Positions 34,277-44,572 of a stretch of 64,000 nt of DNA are shown one piece after another. The stretch spans positions 2,852,001 through 2,916,000 of the forward strand of contig NZ_CP126268.1 of the NCBI RefSeq assembly GCF_003234795.2, given 5' to 3'. Origin of the DNA: Curtobacterium sp. MCLR17_032 (lineage in GTDB: Bacteria; Actinomycetota; Actinomycetes; Actinomycetales; Microbacteriaceae). The position numbers were made by a program, and so were the translations under genes. How positions within the stretch are numbered: the stretch's first letter is position 1; the number at the start of each line of letters is the position of its first letter. The notes below the pieces were generated by a model. That model saw nothing but the letters and a program-made list of their open reading frames with translations. It searched no databases and was not told the DNA's origin.

Positions 34277-35848
34277 GTGACGGCAGAACAGACAGCGCCC
34301 GCACCCACCGGTTCGGCGCCCACGACATCCGATGCGACCGCATCCGGTGGCACTGCATCCGGTGCCACCGCACCGCGCAAGGACCACCGCTGGATCACCC
34401 TGGCGGTCATCGCCCTCGCGCAGCTCATGGTCGTGCTCGACGCGACCATCGTGAACATCGCGCTGCCCTCGGCGCAGCAAGACCTCGGGTTCGGGACCGA
34501 CCAGCGACAGTGGGTCGTCACGGCCTACTCGCTGGCGTTCGGCTCCCTGCTGCTGCTCGGCGGCCGGCTGGGTGACCTCTTCGGCCGCAAGAACACCTTC
34601 ATCATCGGACTCGTCGGGTTCGCCCTGGCCTCGGTGCTCGGTGGCCTGGCCGACTCGTTCGGTCTACTCGTCGCCGCCCGTGCGCTGCAGGGTGCCTTCG
34701 GCGCGCTGCTCGCCCCGTCCGCGCTCGGCATGCTGACGACGACCTTCCGGGACCCGAAGGAACGCGGTCGCGCGTTCGGCATCTTCGGCTCGATCGCCGG
34801 TTCCGGTGCGGCCATCGGCCTGCTGCTCGGTGGCGTCCTGACCGAGTACACCTCGTGGCGCTGGTGCCTCTACGTCAACGTCGTCTTCGCCGTGCTCGGG
34901 GTCATCGGTGCGCTGGTCTTCATGGTGAAGCCCCCGAAGGCCGACCGCCCCCGCATCGACGTCCTCGGCGTCCTCACGATCACCCTCGGTCTGGTCGGCG
35001 TCGTCTACGGCTTCTCGAACGCCGAGACCAACGGCTGGGACGACCCCGTCACGATCGCGATGCTCGCCGTCGGTGTCGTGCTGATCGCGGCCTTCGTGTT
35101 CATCGAGACCCGCGTCGCACACCCGCTGCTGCCCCTGCGCGTCGTGCTCGACCGTGACCGCGGTGGCTCGTTCGTCGCGATCGGCCTCGTGGCGATCGGC
35201 ATGTTCGGGATCTTCCTGTTCCTGACCTACTACCTCGAGCAGACCCTCGGCTTCTCGGCGCTGCAGACCGGCCTGGCGTTCCTGCCGATGCCGCTGTCGA
35301 TCATGATCTCGGCCACGCAGATCGGCGGCCGCCTGCTGCCCCGCGTCGGCCCGAAGATCCTGATCTTCGCCGGTGGCCTCGTCGCCGCGACCGGGCTCCT
35401 GCTGCTGCTCCGCACCGATCTCGACAGCTCCTACGCGGGGACCGTCCTGCCGGCGCTGATCGTCATCGGGCTCGGCATGGGCACGATCTTCTCGTCCGCG
35501 ATGAACACCGCGACGACCGGTGTGGCTCGCTCCGACGCCGGTGTGGCCTCCGCGACCGTGAACACCATGCAGCAGATCGGTGGCTCGATCGGGACGGCGC
35601 TGCTGTCGACGATCTTCGCCGACGTGGTGAAGAACAGCCTCTCCGGGCTGAACGCAGCGCCCACGAAGCTGCAGCAGGCGCAGGCCACGCTCGACGGCTA
35701 CCACGCAGCCTTCGGCATCTCGGCCGGCGTGCTCGTGCTCGTCGCGATCGCCAGCGGGTTGCTCATCAACCGGCAGTCGGTCCGTCTGGCCCGCCTCGCG
35801 CGTGCCGGCTCGGACACGACCGGCAGCGTCCCGGTCGCCGCGCACTGA
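34277..35848 (+). CDS. MFS drug efflux transporter, DHA2 (14-TM) family
   Basis: 523 residues with 14 predicted TM segments. The DHA2 signatures are LMVVLDATIVNIALPSAQQD, GRLGDLFGRKNTF and the motif around RALQGAFGALLAPSALG. It would export toxic compounds using the proton gradient. The N-terminal 35 residues are a Thr/Ala-rich cytoplasmic tail. It starts at GTG 34277, 6 nt after GAAGGAGG, one of the few strong Shine-Dalgarno sites in the window, with a leader that includes the TetR operator. Confidence 0.93.
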   Translation: MTAEQTAPAPTGSAPTTSDATASGGTASGATAPRKDHRWITLAVIALAQLMVVLDATIVNIALPSAQQDLGFGTDQRQWVVTAYSLAFGSLLLLGGRLGDLFGRKNTFIIGLVGFALASVLGGLADSFGLLVAARALQGAFGALLAPSALGMLTTTFRDPKERGRAFGIFGSIAGSGAAIGLLLGGVLTEYTSWRWCLYVNVVFAVLGVIGALVFMVKPPKADRPRIDVLGVLTITLGLVGVVYGFSNAETNGWDDPVTIAMLAVGVVLIAAFVFIETRVAHPLLPLRVVLDRDRGGSFVAIGLVAIGMFGIFLFLTYYLEQTLGFSALQTGLAFLPMPLSIMISATQIGGRLLPRVGPKILIFAGGLVAATGLLLLLRTDLDSSYAGTVLPALIVIGLGMGTIFSSAMNTATTGVARSDAGVASATVNTMQQIGGSIGTALLSTIFADVVKNSLSGLNAAPTKLQQAQATLDGYHAAFGISAGVLVLVAIASGLLINRQSVRLARLARAGSDTTGSVPVAAH

Positions 35849-35872
35849 CCCGGCCCCACCACAGCAGCACGT

Positions 35873-35920
35873 CGAACGCCGACCGGCCCCGCAGCAACAT
35901 GCGGAGCGGGTCGGCGTTCG
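35873..35920 (+). terminator. terminator after the MFS transporter
   Basis: Perfect 12-bp arms (CGAACGCCGACC at 35873-35884, complement at 35909-35920) enclose a 24-nt interior with some inner pairing. There is no long T-run. It closes the transporter transcript before the sulfurtransferase promoter. Confidence 0.7.
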
Positions 35921-36047
35921 TCATGTCGCAAGCCACCGTGCTGTCGCAGGCCACATCGCGCGGACGCCCAGAGTCCTGTCCGTGCCCTGTTCCGAACTGT
36001 TGCTGAATCTCTGTCATCAGTCGGAGGTCTCGATTAGCGTTTGGCTC

Positions 36048-36893
36048 ATGGCACCCGTCCTGACCTCGCCGCTCGTGTCGACGCAGTGGCTCGCCGACCA
36101 CCTGGGTGCGGACGACCTCCTCGTCCTCGACGCCTCGGTGCACACGGACGGCATCGGCTTCGACATGTCGTGGCACTCCGCCCGCGACGCCCACGAGCGT
36201 CGCGGACACGTCCCGGGTGCCGTCTACGCCGACCTCATCGATGAGTTCTCGGCTACCGAGGCTGACCTGCCACTCACCCGTCCCGGGGTCGACCGCTTCG
36301 AGTCCGCAGCCCGCGCGCTCGGGGTGAGCCGGGCCTCCACGGTCGTGGTCTACGACGACGGCATCGGTGAGTGGAGCGCTCGCCTGTGGTGGATCTTCCG
36401 GTCCTTCGGCTTCGACGCCGTCGCCGTGCTCGACGGCGGCTTCCCGAAGTGGCGCGACGAAGGTCGCCCGGTCCGCGTCGGCGCGCTGTCCCGCACGCCC
36501 CGACCGTCCGTGGACGCGTTCGTCGCGGGAGAAGAGCGTCCGCTCTGGGCCGACCGCGCGCGGGTCCTCCGTGCGGTCGACGGGTCCGAACCTGCTGCGC
36601 TCGTCATGGCTGCCGACCCGGCCGTCCTGGGCGACGACCACCCGCCGATCGTCCCGGGCAGCACCACCATCGGTGTCCGTGCGCTGCTCGACGGGTCGAA
36701 CGCGCTCCTCCGGCAGCCCGAGCTGAAGCGGGCCCTCGCACCGGTCCTCTCGGCGGACGAGGTCGTGACCTACTGCGGTGTCGGCAGCGCTTCGTGCGTG
36801 GACGCCCTGGCCCTCACGGTGCTGGGCCACAAGAAGGTCCGGGTCTACGACGGGTCGCTCGCCGAGTGGTGGCGGGAGCCGATCGCTTCCTGA
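36048..36893 (+). CDS. thiosulfate/3-mercaptopyruvate-type sulfurtransferase
   Basis: 281 residues with two rhodanese domains. The N-terminal domain is inactive (VVVYDDGIGEWSARLWW); the C-terminal one has the catalytic Cys in VVTYCGVGSASC. These enzymes move sulfane sulfur to cyanide or other thiophiles. CGVGSA fits neither the classical thiosulfate loop (CRKGVT) nor the mercaptopyruvate loop (CGSGVT) exactly, so the donor is unclear. ATG 36048 follows a TAGCGT -10 box by 7 nt. Confidence 0.88.
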   Translation: MAPVLTSPLVSTQWLADHLGADDLLVLDASVHTDGIGFDMSWHSARDAHERRGHVPGAVYADLIDEFSATEADLPLTRPGVDRFESAARALGVSRASTVVVYDDGIGEWSARLWWIFRSFGFDAVAVLDGGFPKWRDEGRPVRVGALSRTPRPSVDAFVAGEERPLWADRARVLRAVDGSEPAALVMAADPAVLGDDHPPIVPGSTTIGVRALLDGSNALLRQPELKRALAPVLSADEVVTYCGVGSASCVDALALTVLGHKKVRVYDGSLAEWWREPIAS

Positions 36894-36903
36894 CCGGCCG
36901 ACG

Positions 36904-37010
36904 CCCCCTGCTCGGCTGGCGCTGCCCGTCCCCCCGCGGCGGGCTCGCGCTGCCCGTCCCCCTGCTCGGCTGGCGCTGCCGGTCCCCCGCGGCGGGCTAG
37001 CGTTGCCCGC
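36904..37010. repeat. two copies of a ~54-bp direct repeat
   Basis: The stretch beginning CCCCCTGCTCGGCTGGCGCT near 36904 recurs from about 36958 with a few changes. The second copy ends in the TAGCGT -10 box (36998-37003) and start codon of the next gene, while the first ends in the non-functional variant TCGCGC. The duplication may therefore have created or displaced a promoter. Confidence 0.75.
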
Positions 37011-38078
37011 ATGAGCAGCAGACGCGCGGTCGTCCTCGGCGGTACCGGCGGCATCGGGTCCCAGGTCGCCCGCGAACTCCTCGACGTGTCCGGCCGGGGC
37101 GGCGACGACTGGGAGGTCGAAGTCGTCTCCCGCACCGGTGGGCCGGTCGCCGACGAACTGCTGGCCCGCGGTGCGGTCGGCCGTCCGGGAGACCGACGCG
37201 ACACCGCGTTCCTGCGCGAACTGCTGCGTCCCGGCGCAGACCTGCTCGTCGACACGGTCGGCGTGACCCGCGACGATGCCCTGCAGCTGGCCCCGTTCCT
37301 CGACGACGTCGGATCGACCGTCTTCGTCTCGTCCAAGGCGGTCTACGCCGACGAGCAGGGGCGGCACGCGAACTCGGTCGACAAGCCGGTGTTCGGCGGC
37401 GCGGTCACCGAACTCCAGCCCACGGTGGCCCCGGGCGACGCCGACCCGACGAGCCGCGACGGGTACGGCGCCGCGAAGGTCGCCGCCGAACAGGTCCTGC
37501 TCGACCACGGTGCCCCCGTCACGGTCCTGCGTCCCTCGAAGGTGTACGGCGTCGGCATCGGCCGGCCCCGCGAGTGGTTCGTCGTCCGCCGGGTGCTCGA
37601 CGGCCGCGAGCGCATCCTGCTCGCTGACGAGGGCCGCGGCGTCGACCACACCACGGCGGCGTCGGGCATCGCATCCCTGGTCCGACTCGTCGCCGACGCA
37701 CCCGACCGCCGGATCCTCAACGTCGCCGACGACACGGCGCCCAGCGTCCTCGAGATCGTCCGCACCGTCGGCGGCCACCTCGGTCACACGTTCGACGAGG
37801 TCCTGCTCGGCGAGGACGCCCCCGCGTTCGTCGGCCTCACGCCGTGGTCCGTGCCGTCGCCGTTCGTGCTCGACACCACCGCAGCCCGGTCCCTCGGCTG
37901 GGTGCCGCCGCGCTTCGCGGACGCGGTCGTGCCGGAGATCGACTGGCTGGTCGAGACCGCGCACCGTACGCCGGCCGACGGTGACGTCCCGTGGGCCGCG
38001 GACCCGTTCTGGGACCGGATGTTCGACTACGGGCCGGAGGACGCGGCGCTGGTGCTGCTGTCGCTCGGGCTCGACTGA
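37011..38078 (+). CDS. NAD-dependent epimerase/dehydratase family protein
   Basis: 355 residues with an extended SDR fold. The nucleotide loop is [18 protein letters not shown], and a Tyr-x3-Lys-like site is seen in [30 protein letters not shown] is the usual catalytic Ser region. Such proteins epimerise or reduce nucleotide sugars, but no specific activity can be assigned. ATG 37011 follows a TAGCGT -10 box by 7 nt. Confidence 0.82.
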   Translation: MSSRRAVVLGGTGGIGSQVARELLDVSGRGGDDWEVEVVSRTGGPVADELLARGAVGRPGDRRDTAFLRELLRPGADLLVDTVGVTRDDALQLAPFLDDVGSTVFVSSKAVYADEQGRHANSVDKPVFGGAVTELQPTVAPGDADPTSRDGYGAAKVAAEQVLLDHGAPVTVLRPSKVYGVGIGRPREWFVVRRVLDGRERILLADEGRGVDHTTAASGIASLVRLVADAPDRRILNVADDTAPSVLEIVRTVGGHLGHTFDEVLLGEDAPAFVGLTPWSVPSPFVLDTTAARSLGWVPPRFADAVVPEIDWLVETAHRTPADGDVPWAADPFWDRMFDYGPEDAALVLLSLGLD

Positions 38079-38181
38079 CGTCGGACCTGGCAGGGGCGCG
38101 CTGCGCTGTGGACAGCGGCCACTCGTCCACAGATCGGCCTGGAGGCCCGCCCACACAGGGCGCGCGGGGCACGCTGGGTGC

Positions 38182-40038
38182 ATGAACGACAACCGGCTCG
38201 GGGCCGCCGTCAGCCCCTACCTCCGCCAGCACGCCGCCAACCCGGTGGACTGGCGTGAGTGGGGAGCGGACGCCTTCGTCGAGGCGCGGGAGCGTGACGT
38301 GCCCGTCCTGGTGTCGATCGGCTACGCCACGTGCCACTGGTGTCACGTCATGGCGCGCGAGAGTTTCTCCGACCCGGAGATCGGCGCGATGCTCCGACAG
38401 GACTTCGTCGCCGTGAAGGTGGACCGTGAAGAGCGGCCCGACGTCGACTCGAGCGCGATGGCCGCGGCGAGCGCCTTCACGGAACAGCTCGGGTGGCCGT
38501 TGACGGTCTTCATGACGCCGGACGCGCAGGTGTTCTACGCCGGCACCTACTACCCGCCGCAGCCGGTCGGCGACCACCCGTCGTTCCGGCAGGTCACGGC
38601 GGCGGTGCTCGATGCGTGGCAGGACCGCCGGCACGAGGTCGATGCGAACGCGACGGCCGTCGCCCGGGCGATCCGGCAGGGTGCCGAGGCGGACGCGGCG
38701 GCCGCGCAGGCCGGGCGGCCTGGCGGGGGTGGGGCGGGCCTCCCGTCAGCGGATGCGATCCACGGCGTCGTCGCGGACCTCGAGCGCGCAGAAGACGCGA
38801 CGTACGGCGGGTTCGGTGGAGCGCCGAAGTTCCCGAACGCCCCGTTGCTGGAGTTCCTCGGCGACGCGGCCGCGGACGGCGACGCCGCTGCCGGCGCCCT
38901 TCTCTCGCGTGCGCTGGACGCGATCGCCGGGTCGGAGCTGACCGACCCCGACGGCGGGGTCTTCCGGTACGCGACCCGTCGTGACTGGTCCGTCCCGCAC
39001 TACGAGCGGATGCTCTACGACAACGCCGGGCTGCTCGCGGTGGCCGACGCGGACCGGGCCCGGGGCATCGCGGACTTCCTCCGGGACACCCTGCGCCGAC
39101 CGGACGGCGCGTTCGTGGCGGCACAGGACAGCGAGTCGACGATCGACGGCCGTCGGGTGGAGGGCGAGTGGTACCGGCTGCCCCGCGATGAACGCGCCCG
39201 GCTCGATCCGCCGCCGCTGGACGACCAGGTGCTCACCGGCTGGAACGGACTCGCGATCCGGGGGCTGGTGCTGGCGGGCATTCGCGCGGGCGACGACGAG
39301 ATGATCACCCTCGCAGGTGCCGCGGCCGACGCCGTGATCGACCGGCACCTCGGCGACGGCCACGTCGTCGTCCGGTCGAGCACGCCGCGCGGTGTCTCGT
39401 CCGCGCCGGCGACCGTGGAGGACCTCGGGTTGTTCGCGGAGGGGCTGCTCGAACTCGCCCTCGCGACCGGTGAACTGCGGTACGCGACGATCGCCCGGAC
39501 CCTGGTGGACGACGGACTCTCCGGTGCGCTCGAGGTCGACCCCGTCCTGGCTGCCGCGGGCACCGCGACCGGCGAACAGCCGCAGACGGCCCTGCGATCG
39601 GGGACGGTGGCGCTGGCCGGTGCTGCGGCGACACTGTCCGCCCTCACTGGTGACGACGAGCTCCGTCACGCTGCCGAGCGGCTCGTCGCCGAGCGCGCCC
39701 GGACGGGTGTCGAGCGGCCGCTCGGGCACGCCGACGCCCTGGGTCTGGCGCTGGCGCTGCAGCGGCCCTCACGAGAGGTCGTCCTGGTGGCGGACCAGCG
39801 GTCAGACCCCACGGTCGCGGGCATGCTCGACGCCGTCCGGACCGCCCGACGTCCAGGAACACTCGTCGCCGTGCTCACGCGAGCGCAGGCGGCAGAGTGG
39901 GCCGCGGCGGGCTTCTCGCTGTTCGACGGCCGAGACGGACTCGACGGCGTGACCTACGTGTGCCACGACCGGGTGTGTGCGCTGCCGGTACGGAACACGG
40001 ACGACCTGCTGGGCCAGCTCGCTGTCCGGCACGGCTGA
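38182..40038 (+). CDS. YyaL/DUF255 thioredoxin-domain protein
   Basis: 618 residues. Residues about 5-125 form the DUF255 thioredoxin-like domain with the CxxC site in [18 protein letters not shown]. The rest is an (alpha/alpha)6 barrel like N-acylglucosamine epimerases, with [20 protein letters not shown] and [15 protein letters not shown] as conserved blocks. It is shorter than many homologs (about 650-700). A Gly/Pro-rich insertion near residue 180 coincides with half of the 42-bp palindrome. The cellular role is unknown. ATG 38182 follows a CACGCT -10-like box. Confidence 0.9.
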   Translation: MNDNRLGAAVSPYLRQHAANPVDWREWGADAFVEARERDVPVLVSIGYATCHWCHVMARESFSDPEIGAMLRQDFVAVKVDREERPDVDSSAMAAASAFTEQLGWPLTVFMTPDAQVFYAGTYYPPQPVGDHPSFRQVTAAVLDAWQDRRHEVDANATAVARAIRQGAEADAAAAQAGRPGGGGAGLPSADAIHGVVADLERAEDATYGGFGGAPKFPNAPLLEFLGDAAADGDAAAGALLSRALDAIAGSELTDPDGGVFRYATRRDWSVPHYERMLYDNAGLLAVADADRARGIADFLRDTLRRPDGAFVAAQDSESTIDGRRVEGEWYRLPRDERARLDPPPLDDQVLTGWNGLAIRGLVLAGIRAGDDEMITLAGAAADAVIDRHLGDGHVVVRSSTPRGVSSAPATVEDLGLFAEGLLELALATGELRYATIARTLVDDGLSGALEVDPVLAAAGTATGEQPQTALRSGTVALAGAAATLSALTGDDELRHAAERLVAERARTGVERPLGHADALGLALALQRPSREVVLVADQRSDPTVAGMLDAVRTARRPGTLVAVLTRAQAAEWAAAGFSLFDGRDGLDGVTYVCHDRVCALPVRNTDDLLGQLAVRHG

Positions 40039-40072
40039 GCACGGCGCGCCCGGACGGTATCCTGGAATGCTC

Positions 40073-43000
40073 ATGTCGAATCCCCCCGTCATCACGTACC
40101 CGCCCGAGTTGCCCGTCTCGCAGCGGCGGGACGACATCGCCGCTGCGATCCGCGACAACCAGGTCGTCATCGTCGCCGGTGCCACCGGGTCGGGCAAGAC
40201 GACGCAGCTGCCGAAGATCTGCCTCGAACTCGGGCGCGAGAGCATCGGCCACACCCAGCCCCGACGCATCGCGGCGCGCACGATCGCGGAACGGGTGTCG
40301 GAAGAACTCGGCGGCGAGCTCGGCGACCTCGTCGGGTACCAGGTGCGCTTCACCGACAAGGTCAGTGCCGCCACCCGGATCAAGGTGATGACCGACGGCA
40401 TCCTGCTCAACGAGATCCACTTCGACCGCGACCTGAAGCGGTACGACACGATCATCATCGACGAGGCGCACGAGCGGTCCCTGACGATCGACTTCCTGCT
40501 CGGTTACCTCAAGCGGCTCCTCACACGGCGCCCCGACCTCAAGCTCATCATCACGAGTGCCACGATCGACCCGGGGTCCTTCTCCAGGCACTTCGACGAC
40601 GCCCCGATCATCGAGGTCTCCGGCCGCACGTACCCGGTGGAGATCCGGTACCGGCCGCTCGTGGCCGAGGACACCGGCGACGACTCCGACGACGACGAGT
40701 CCGACTCCCGCACCGGCGACAGCGGCAGCAACGCCGACGACCGCGACACCCTGCAGGGCATCACCGACGCACTCGACGAACTCGCGCGGGAAGACCCGGG
40801 CGACGTCCTGGTGTTCCTGTCCGGCGAGAACGAGATCCGCGACGCGCAGGACGCCATCGAGGGCAAGCACTACCCGGGCACCGAGGTCCTCCCCCTCTAC
40901 GGACGACTGTCCGCAGCGGACCAGCACCGGGTGTTCCAGCGGTCGAACACCCCGGGCCTCCGCCGACGTGTCGTGCTCGCCACGAACGTCGCCGAGACCT
41001 CGCTGACCGTCCCCGGCATCAAGTACGTCGTCGACACCGGCACCGCCCGCATCTCGCGGTACTCCCCGCGGGCGAAGGTGCAGCGGCTGCCGATCGAGGC
41101 GATCTCGCAGGCGTCCGCCAACCAGCGCTCTGGCCGTGCCGGTCGCACGAGTGCGGGCATCGCGATCCGGCTCTACTCGGAAGACGACTTCGACCGCCGT
41201 CCGGAGTACACCGACCCGGAGATCCTCCGCACGAACCTGGCAGCCGTCATCCTGCAGATGATCTCGCTCGGGTTCGGGGACATCGAGTCGTTCCCGTTCC
41301 TGCAGCCGCCGGACTCCCGTGGTGTGAAGGACGGTCTGGACCTGCTCCGTGAGCTCCGTGCCGTCGACACCGAGGGCGCGATCACGAAGACCGGCAAGCA
41401 GCTCACCCGCCTGCCGATCGACCCGCGGCTCGGCCGGATGGTGCTCGAGGCGAGCCGGCAGGGTGTCGGGCGTGAGGTCATCGCGATCGTCTCGGCGCTG
41501 AGCATCCAGGACCCCCGCGAGCGTCCGCTCGAGAAGCGTGCCCAGGCCGATCAGCTGCACAGCCGCTTCGCCGACCCGACCAGTGACTTCCTGACGCTGC
41601 TCGGCCTCTGGAACTACCTGGAAGAGAAGCAGGACGAACTGTCGTCGAGCGCGTTCCGCCGGATGTGCAAGGCCGAGTTCCTCAACCACCTGCGGATCCG
41701 CGAGTGGCAGGACCTGTACCGCCAGCTGTCCCGCGCGGCCAAGCAGGTCGGCATCCACGTCGGCACGGAACGCAAGGACGACCCGGACTCGGTCCACCGC
41801 GCCCTGCTCGCGGGACTCCTCAGCCAGATCGGGCTCCGCGACCGCGAGAAGCGCGACTACCTCGGTTCGCGCAACACCCGGTTCGTGGTCTTCCCCGGCA
41901 GCGTCCTGGCGAAGAAGCAGCCGGACGCCGTGATGGCCGCCGAGCTCGTCGAGACCAGTCGACTGTTCGCCCGGACCGTCGGCCGCATCGACACCGCCTG
42001 GGTCGAACCGCTGGCCGGTGACCTGCTCAAGCGCACATACGGCGAACCACACTGGGAGAAGAAGCAGGGCGCCGTCGTCGCCTTCGAACGGGTGACCCTG
42101 TTCGGCGTCCCGATCGTGCAGCGTCGACGCGTGCAGTACAACCGGATCGACCCGGTGCACTCGCGTGAGCTGTTCATCCGGCACGCCCTGGTCGAGGGCG
42201 AGTGGGAATCACAGCAGGCGTTCGACCGGTCGAACCGGAAGCTCCGCCGCGAACTCGAACAGCTCGAGGAGCGCACGCGCCGCCGCGACATCCTGCTCGA
42301 CGACGAGACGGTCGTCGAGTTCTACGACGCGCGGATCCCGGCCGAGATCGCCACCACCCGGGACTTCGAGGGCTGGTGGCGTCGGACCCGGCGTGACCAG
42401 CCGGACCTCCTCACCATGCGGCGCGAGGACCTGCTCGACGAGTCCGCTGCTTCGGCCGCCGAGGACGACGCCGAGTACCCGACCCAGTGGCGGAGCGGCG
42501 ACCAGCGCCTCGCCGTCCGGTACCGGTTCGAGCCGGGCGCCGAGGACGACGGCGTCAGCGTGCAGGTGCCACTCGCCGTCCTGCCGCGGATGCGCGAAGA
42601 GGGCTTCGACTGGCAGGTGCGCGGCCTCCGCAAGGAGCTGGTGACCGCGCTCATCAAGGCCCTGCCGAAGCAGATCCGGAAGAACGTCGTCCCGGCTGCC
42701 GACTGGGCCGAGAAGATCGTCACCGAACTCCCCGACGACGCCCCGACGACGCCGACCGAGAGCTTCCGCGCCACCCTGGCGAAGACGATCCAACGGCTCG
42801 TGCACGTGCCCGTGTCGGAGACGGACTTCGACATGTCCCGGGTGCCGTCGCACCTGCTGCCCACCTACGCGGTCGTCGACGAACGCGGGCGCCGGGTCGA
42901 GGCCGGCAAGGACCTGTCCGCCCTGCAGACGAAGCTGAAGGACCGGACCCAGCAGAGCGTCGCCGCCGCCACGCAGCGGACGGGAGGCTCATCCCGCGTC

Positions 43001-43912
43001 GCCGACGCCGGTTCCGGCCGCCGCATCGAACGCTCCGGCCTCACCGCGTGGCCGGACCAGGACCTGCCCGAGGTCCTCGACACGAAGCAGGCGGGCGGCG
43101 TCATCCGCGCGTACCCGGCCCTGGTCGAGGAGGGCTCCGGCCCGAAGGCGACGGTCGGCGTGCAGCTCCTCGCGACGCCGGGCGACCGCGCCGTGCAGAT
43201 GCCCGCCGGGGTCCGGCGCCTCGTGATGCTCGCCGTGCCCTCCCCGGTGTCGTACATCCAGCAGCACCTCACTGCGCAGGAGAAGCTCGCCCTGGCCGCG
43301 AGCCCGTACCCGTCGACGAACGCACTGTTCGACGACGTCCTGGCCGCCGTCGTCGACGCCGGGATCCGCCGGACGCACCCCGACGGGATGGTGTTCACAC
43401 GGGTGGCGTTCGACCAGGTGCGCGACACCGTGTCGTCGACGGTCGTCGACACGATGTTCACCGCCGTGTCCGAGGTCGCCGCCGTCCTGAGCGCGCAGCG
43501 GAACGCCGAACGGGCGATGAAGCAGGCGACGAACATGGCGCTGCTGCCCGCGCTGTCGGACATGCGGCAGCAGATGGAGCGCCTGGTGTTCGCCGGGTTC
43601 GTCTCGGTGGCCGGACTCGACCGGCTCCGACGCATCCGGGTGTACCTGCAAGGCATCGAGGCCCGCGTGACGAAGCTGCTGCAGAACCCGGGCCGTGATG
43701 CCTCGTGGATGCGCGAGGTCACCGGGGCCACCGACCGCTACATCGAGGCGGGTGGGGCCTTCCCGCCGTCGGTCGGCTCGCACCCGGAGCTCGTGCACGC
43801 GCGGTGGATGCTCGAGGAGTTCCGCCTCAGTCTCTTCGCGCAGGAGCTCGGCACGGCGGAGACCGTGTCACTGCAGCGGATCACGAAGGCGCTGACCGCC
43901 GCCAGCCGCTGA
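40073..43912 (+). CDS. hrpA: ATP-dependent RNA helicase HrpA
   Basis: 1279 residues, full HrpA length. A DEAH-box helicase that acts on RNA, recently linked to rescue of stalled ribosomes. Walker A is GATGSGKTTQLPK (about residues 36-48), the DEAH box IIIDEAHERS, motif III ITSATID and motif VI NQRSGRAGRT, followed by HA2, OB and a long DUF3418 C-terminal domain. A 35-residue acidic insertion after residue 200 is rich in Asp and Ser. ATG 40073 follows a TATCCT box; ATG 40067 is an alternative. One left arm of the palindromic repeat is embedded at 42978-42988. Confidence 0.95.
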   Translation: MSNPPVITYPPELPVSQRRDDIAAAIRDNQVVIVAGATGSGKTTQLPKICLELGRESIGHTQPRRIAARTIAERVSEELGGELGDLVGYQVRFTDKVSAATRIKVMTDGILLNEIHFDRDLKRYDTIIIDEAHERSLTIDFLLGYLKRLLTRRPDLKLIITSATIDPGSFSRHFDDAPIIEVSGRTYPVEIRYRPLVAEDTGDDSDDDESDSRTGDSGSNADDRDTLQGITDALDELAREDPGDVLVFLSGENEIRDAQDAIEGKHYPGTEVLPLYGRLSAADQHRVFQRSNTPGLRRRVVLATNVAETSLTVPGIKYVVDTGTARISRYSPRAKVQRLPIEAISQASANQRSGRAGRTSAGIAIRLYSEDDFDRRPEYTDPEILRTNLAAVILQMISLGFGDIESFPFLQPPDSRGVKDGLDLLRELRAVDTEGAITKTGKQLTRLPIDPRLGRMVLEASRQGVGREVIAIVSALSIQDPRERPLEKRAQADQLHSRFADPTSDFLTLLGLWNYLEEKQDELSSSAFRRMCKAEFLNHLRIREWQDLYRQLSRAAKQVGIHVGTERKDDPDSVHRALLAGLLSQIGLRDREKRDYLGSRNTRFVVFPGSVLAKKQPDAVMAAELVETSRLFARTVGRIDTAWVEPLAGDLLKRTYGEPHWEKKQGAVVAFERVTLFGVPIVQRRRVQYNRIDPVHSRELFIRHALVEGEWESQQAFDRSNRKLRRELEQLEERTRRRDILLDDETVVEFYDARIPAEIATTRDFEGWWRRTRRDQPDLLTMRREDLLDESAASAAEDDAEYPTQWRSGDQRLAVRYRFEPGAEDDGVSVQVPLAVLPRMREEGFDWQVRGLRKELVTALIKALPKQIRKNVVPAADWAEKIVTELPDDAPTTPTESFRATLAKTIQRLVHVPVSETDFDMSRVPSHLLPTYAVVDERGRRVEAGKDLSALQTKLKDRTQQSVAAATQRTGGSSRVADAGSGRRIERSGLTAWPDQDLPEVLDTKQAGGVIRAYPALVEEGSGPKATVGVQLLATPGDRAVQMPAGVRRLVMLAVPSPVSYIQQHLTAQEKLALAASPYPSTNALFDDVLAAVVDAGIRRTHPDGMVFTRVAFDQVRDTVSSTVVDTMFTAVSEVAAVLSAQRNAERAMKQATNMALLPALSDMRQQMERLVFAGFVSVAGLDRLRRIRVYLQGIEARVTKLLQNPGRDASWMREVTGATDRYIEAGGAFPPSVGSHPELVHARWMLEEFRLSLFAQELGTAETVSLQRITKALTAASR

Positions 43913-43973
43913 CCCGCGCCGTCCCGCTCTCCGTCGGTGGCCGCGACGCGGTGGGGCGGCGGCGCGGCGAGGC

Positions 43974-44435
43974 TCACCCAGGCTCGACCAGGCACTCGGT
44001 GCTGATGAACACCTCGCCAGAGGTCGTGGCGACGGCACGGACGGTCCACGGCGACGAGCCGTTCAGCTCCCCCGGATGCTCAGCACTCGGCGGATCCTGG
44101 CTGATGCCCGCACCCGACCAGAGCGCGGCCACGGCGTCGAACCGGGTCCGCTCCTCGGCTGTCGGTGCCGTCGGTGCCGTCGGTGCCGCCGTCGAACCCT
44201 CATCGGGGCGGCGGAGGTCGTAGATGAAGGACGTGCCCGGCTGGTCGTTGCGGAGCTGGCACTCCTGCCTGGTCACCTCGGCGCCCGCGGGGTCCAGGTC
44301 CGCAGCGGTGCGGGCACCCAGCTTCCGAAGCTCCCCGGAAGCGTCTCGGTCACCGAAGTGGCGTTCCGCCGCGGTGGCCGGCTGGGCGCGTCGCTGGGCG
44401 TCCTGGGCGGTGGTGCCGACCGTGCTGAGCAGCGC
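43974..44435 (-). pseudogene. C-terminal fragment of a membrane protein gene split by an insertion
   Basis: The open frame up to 44435 encodes about 153 residues that look extracytoplasmic: a helical start (LLSTVGTTAQDAQRRAQ), a cysteine (RQECQLRND), a Thr-Ala-Pro linker and a second Cys near the end (STECLVEPG). There is no start codon with a ribosome site; codons upstream of 44436 have different character. It can be rejoined in frame with the fragment ending near 47323, restoring a two-TM protein of about 293 residues. The family is not recognised. Confidence 0.55.
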
Positions 44436-44572
44436 CGTTCCGGGTGAAGATGGGCCGTTGCTGAACGACCACCCCGTTGACCCTCGGCTGACCTGCAGGT
44501 GTCGTGCAAGAAATTTGCTGGCCCTTGTGGAAAGATTTAGTGTCCGCCTGAGGGCGGCGAGGCTGACGGAGC

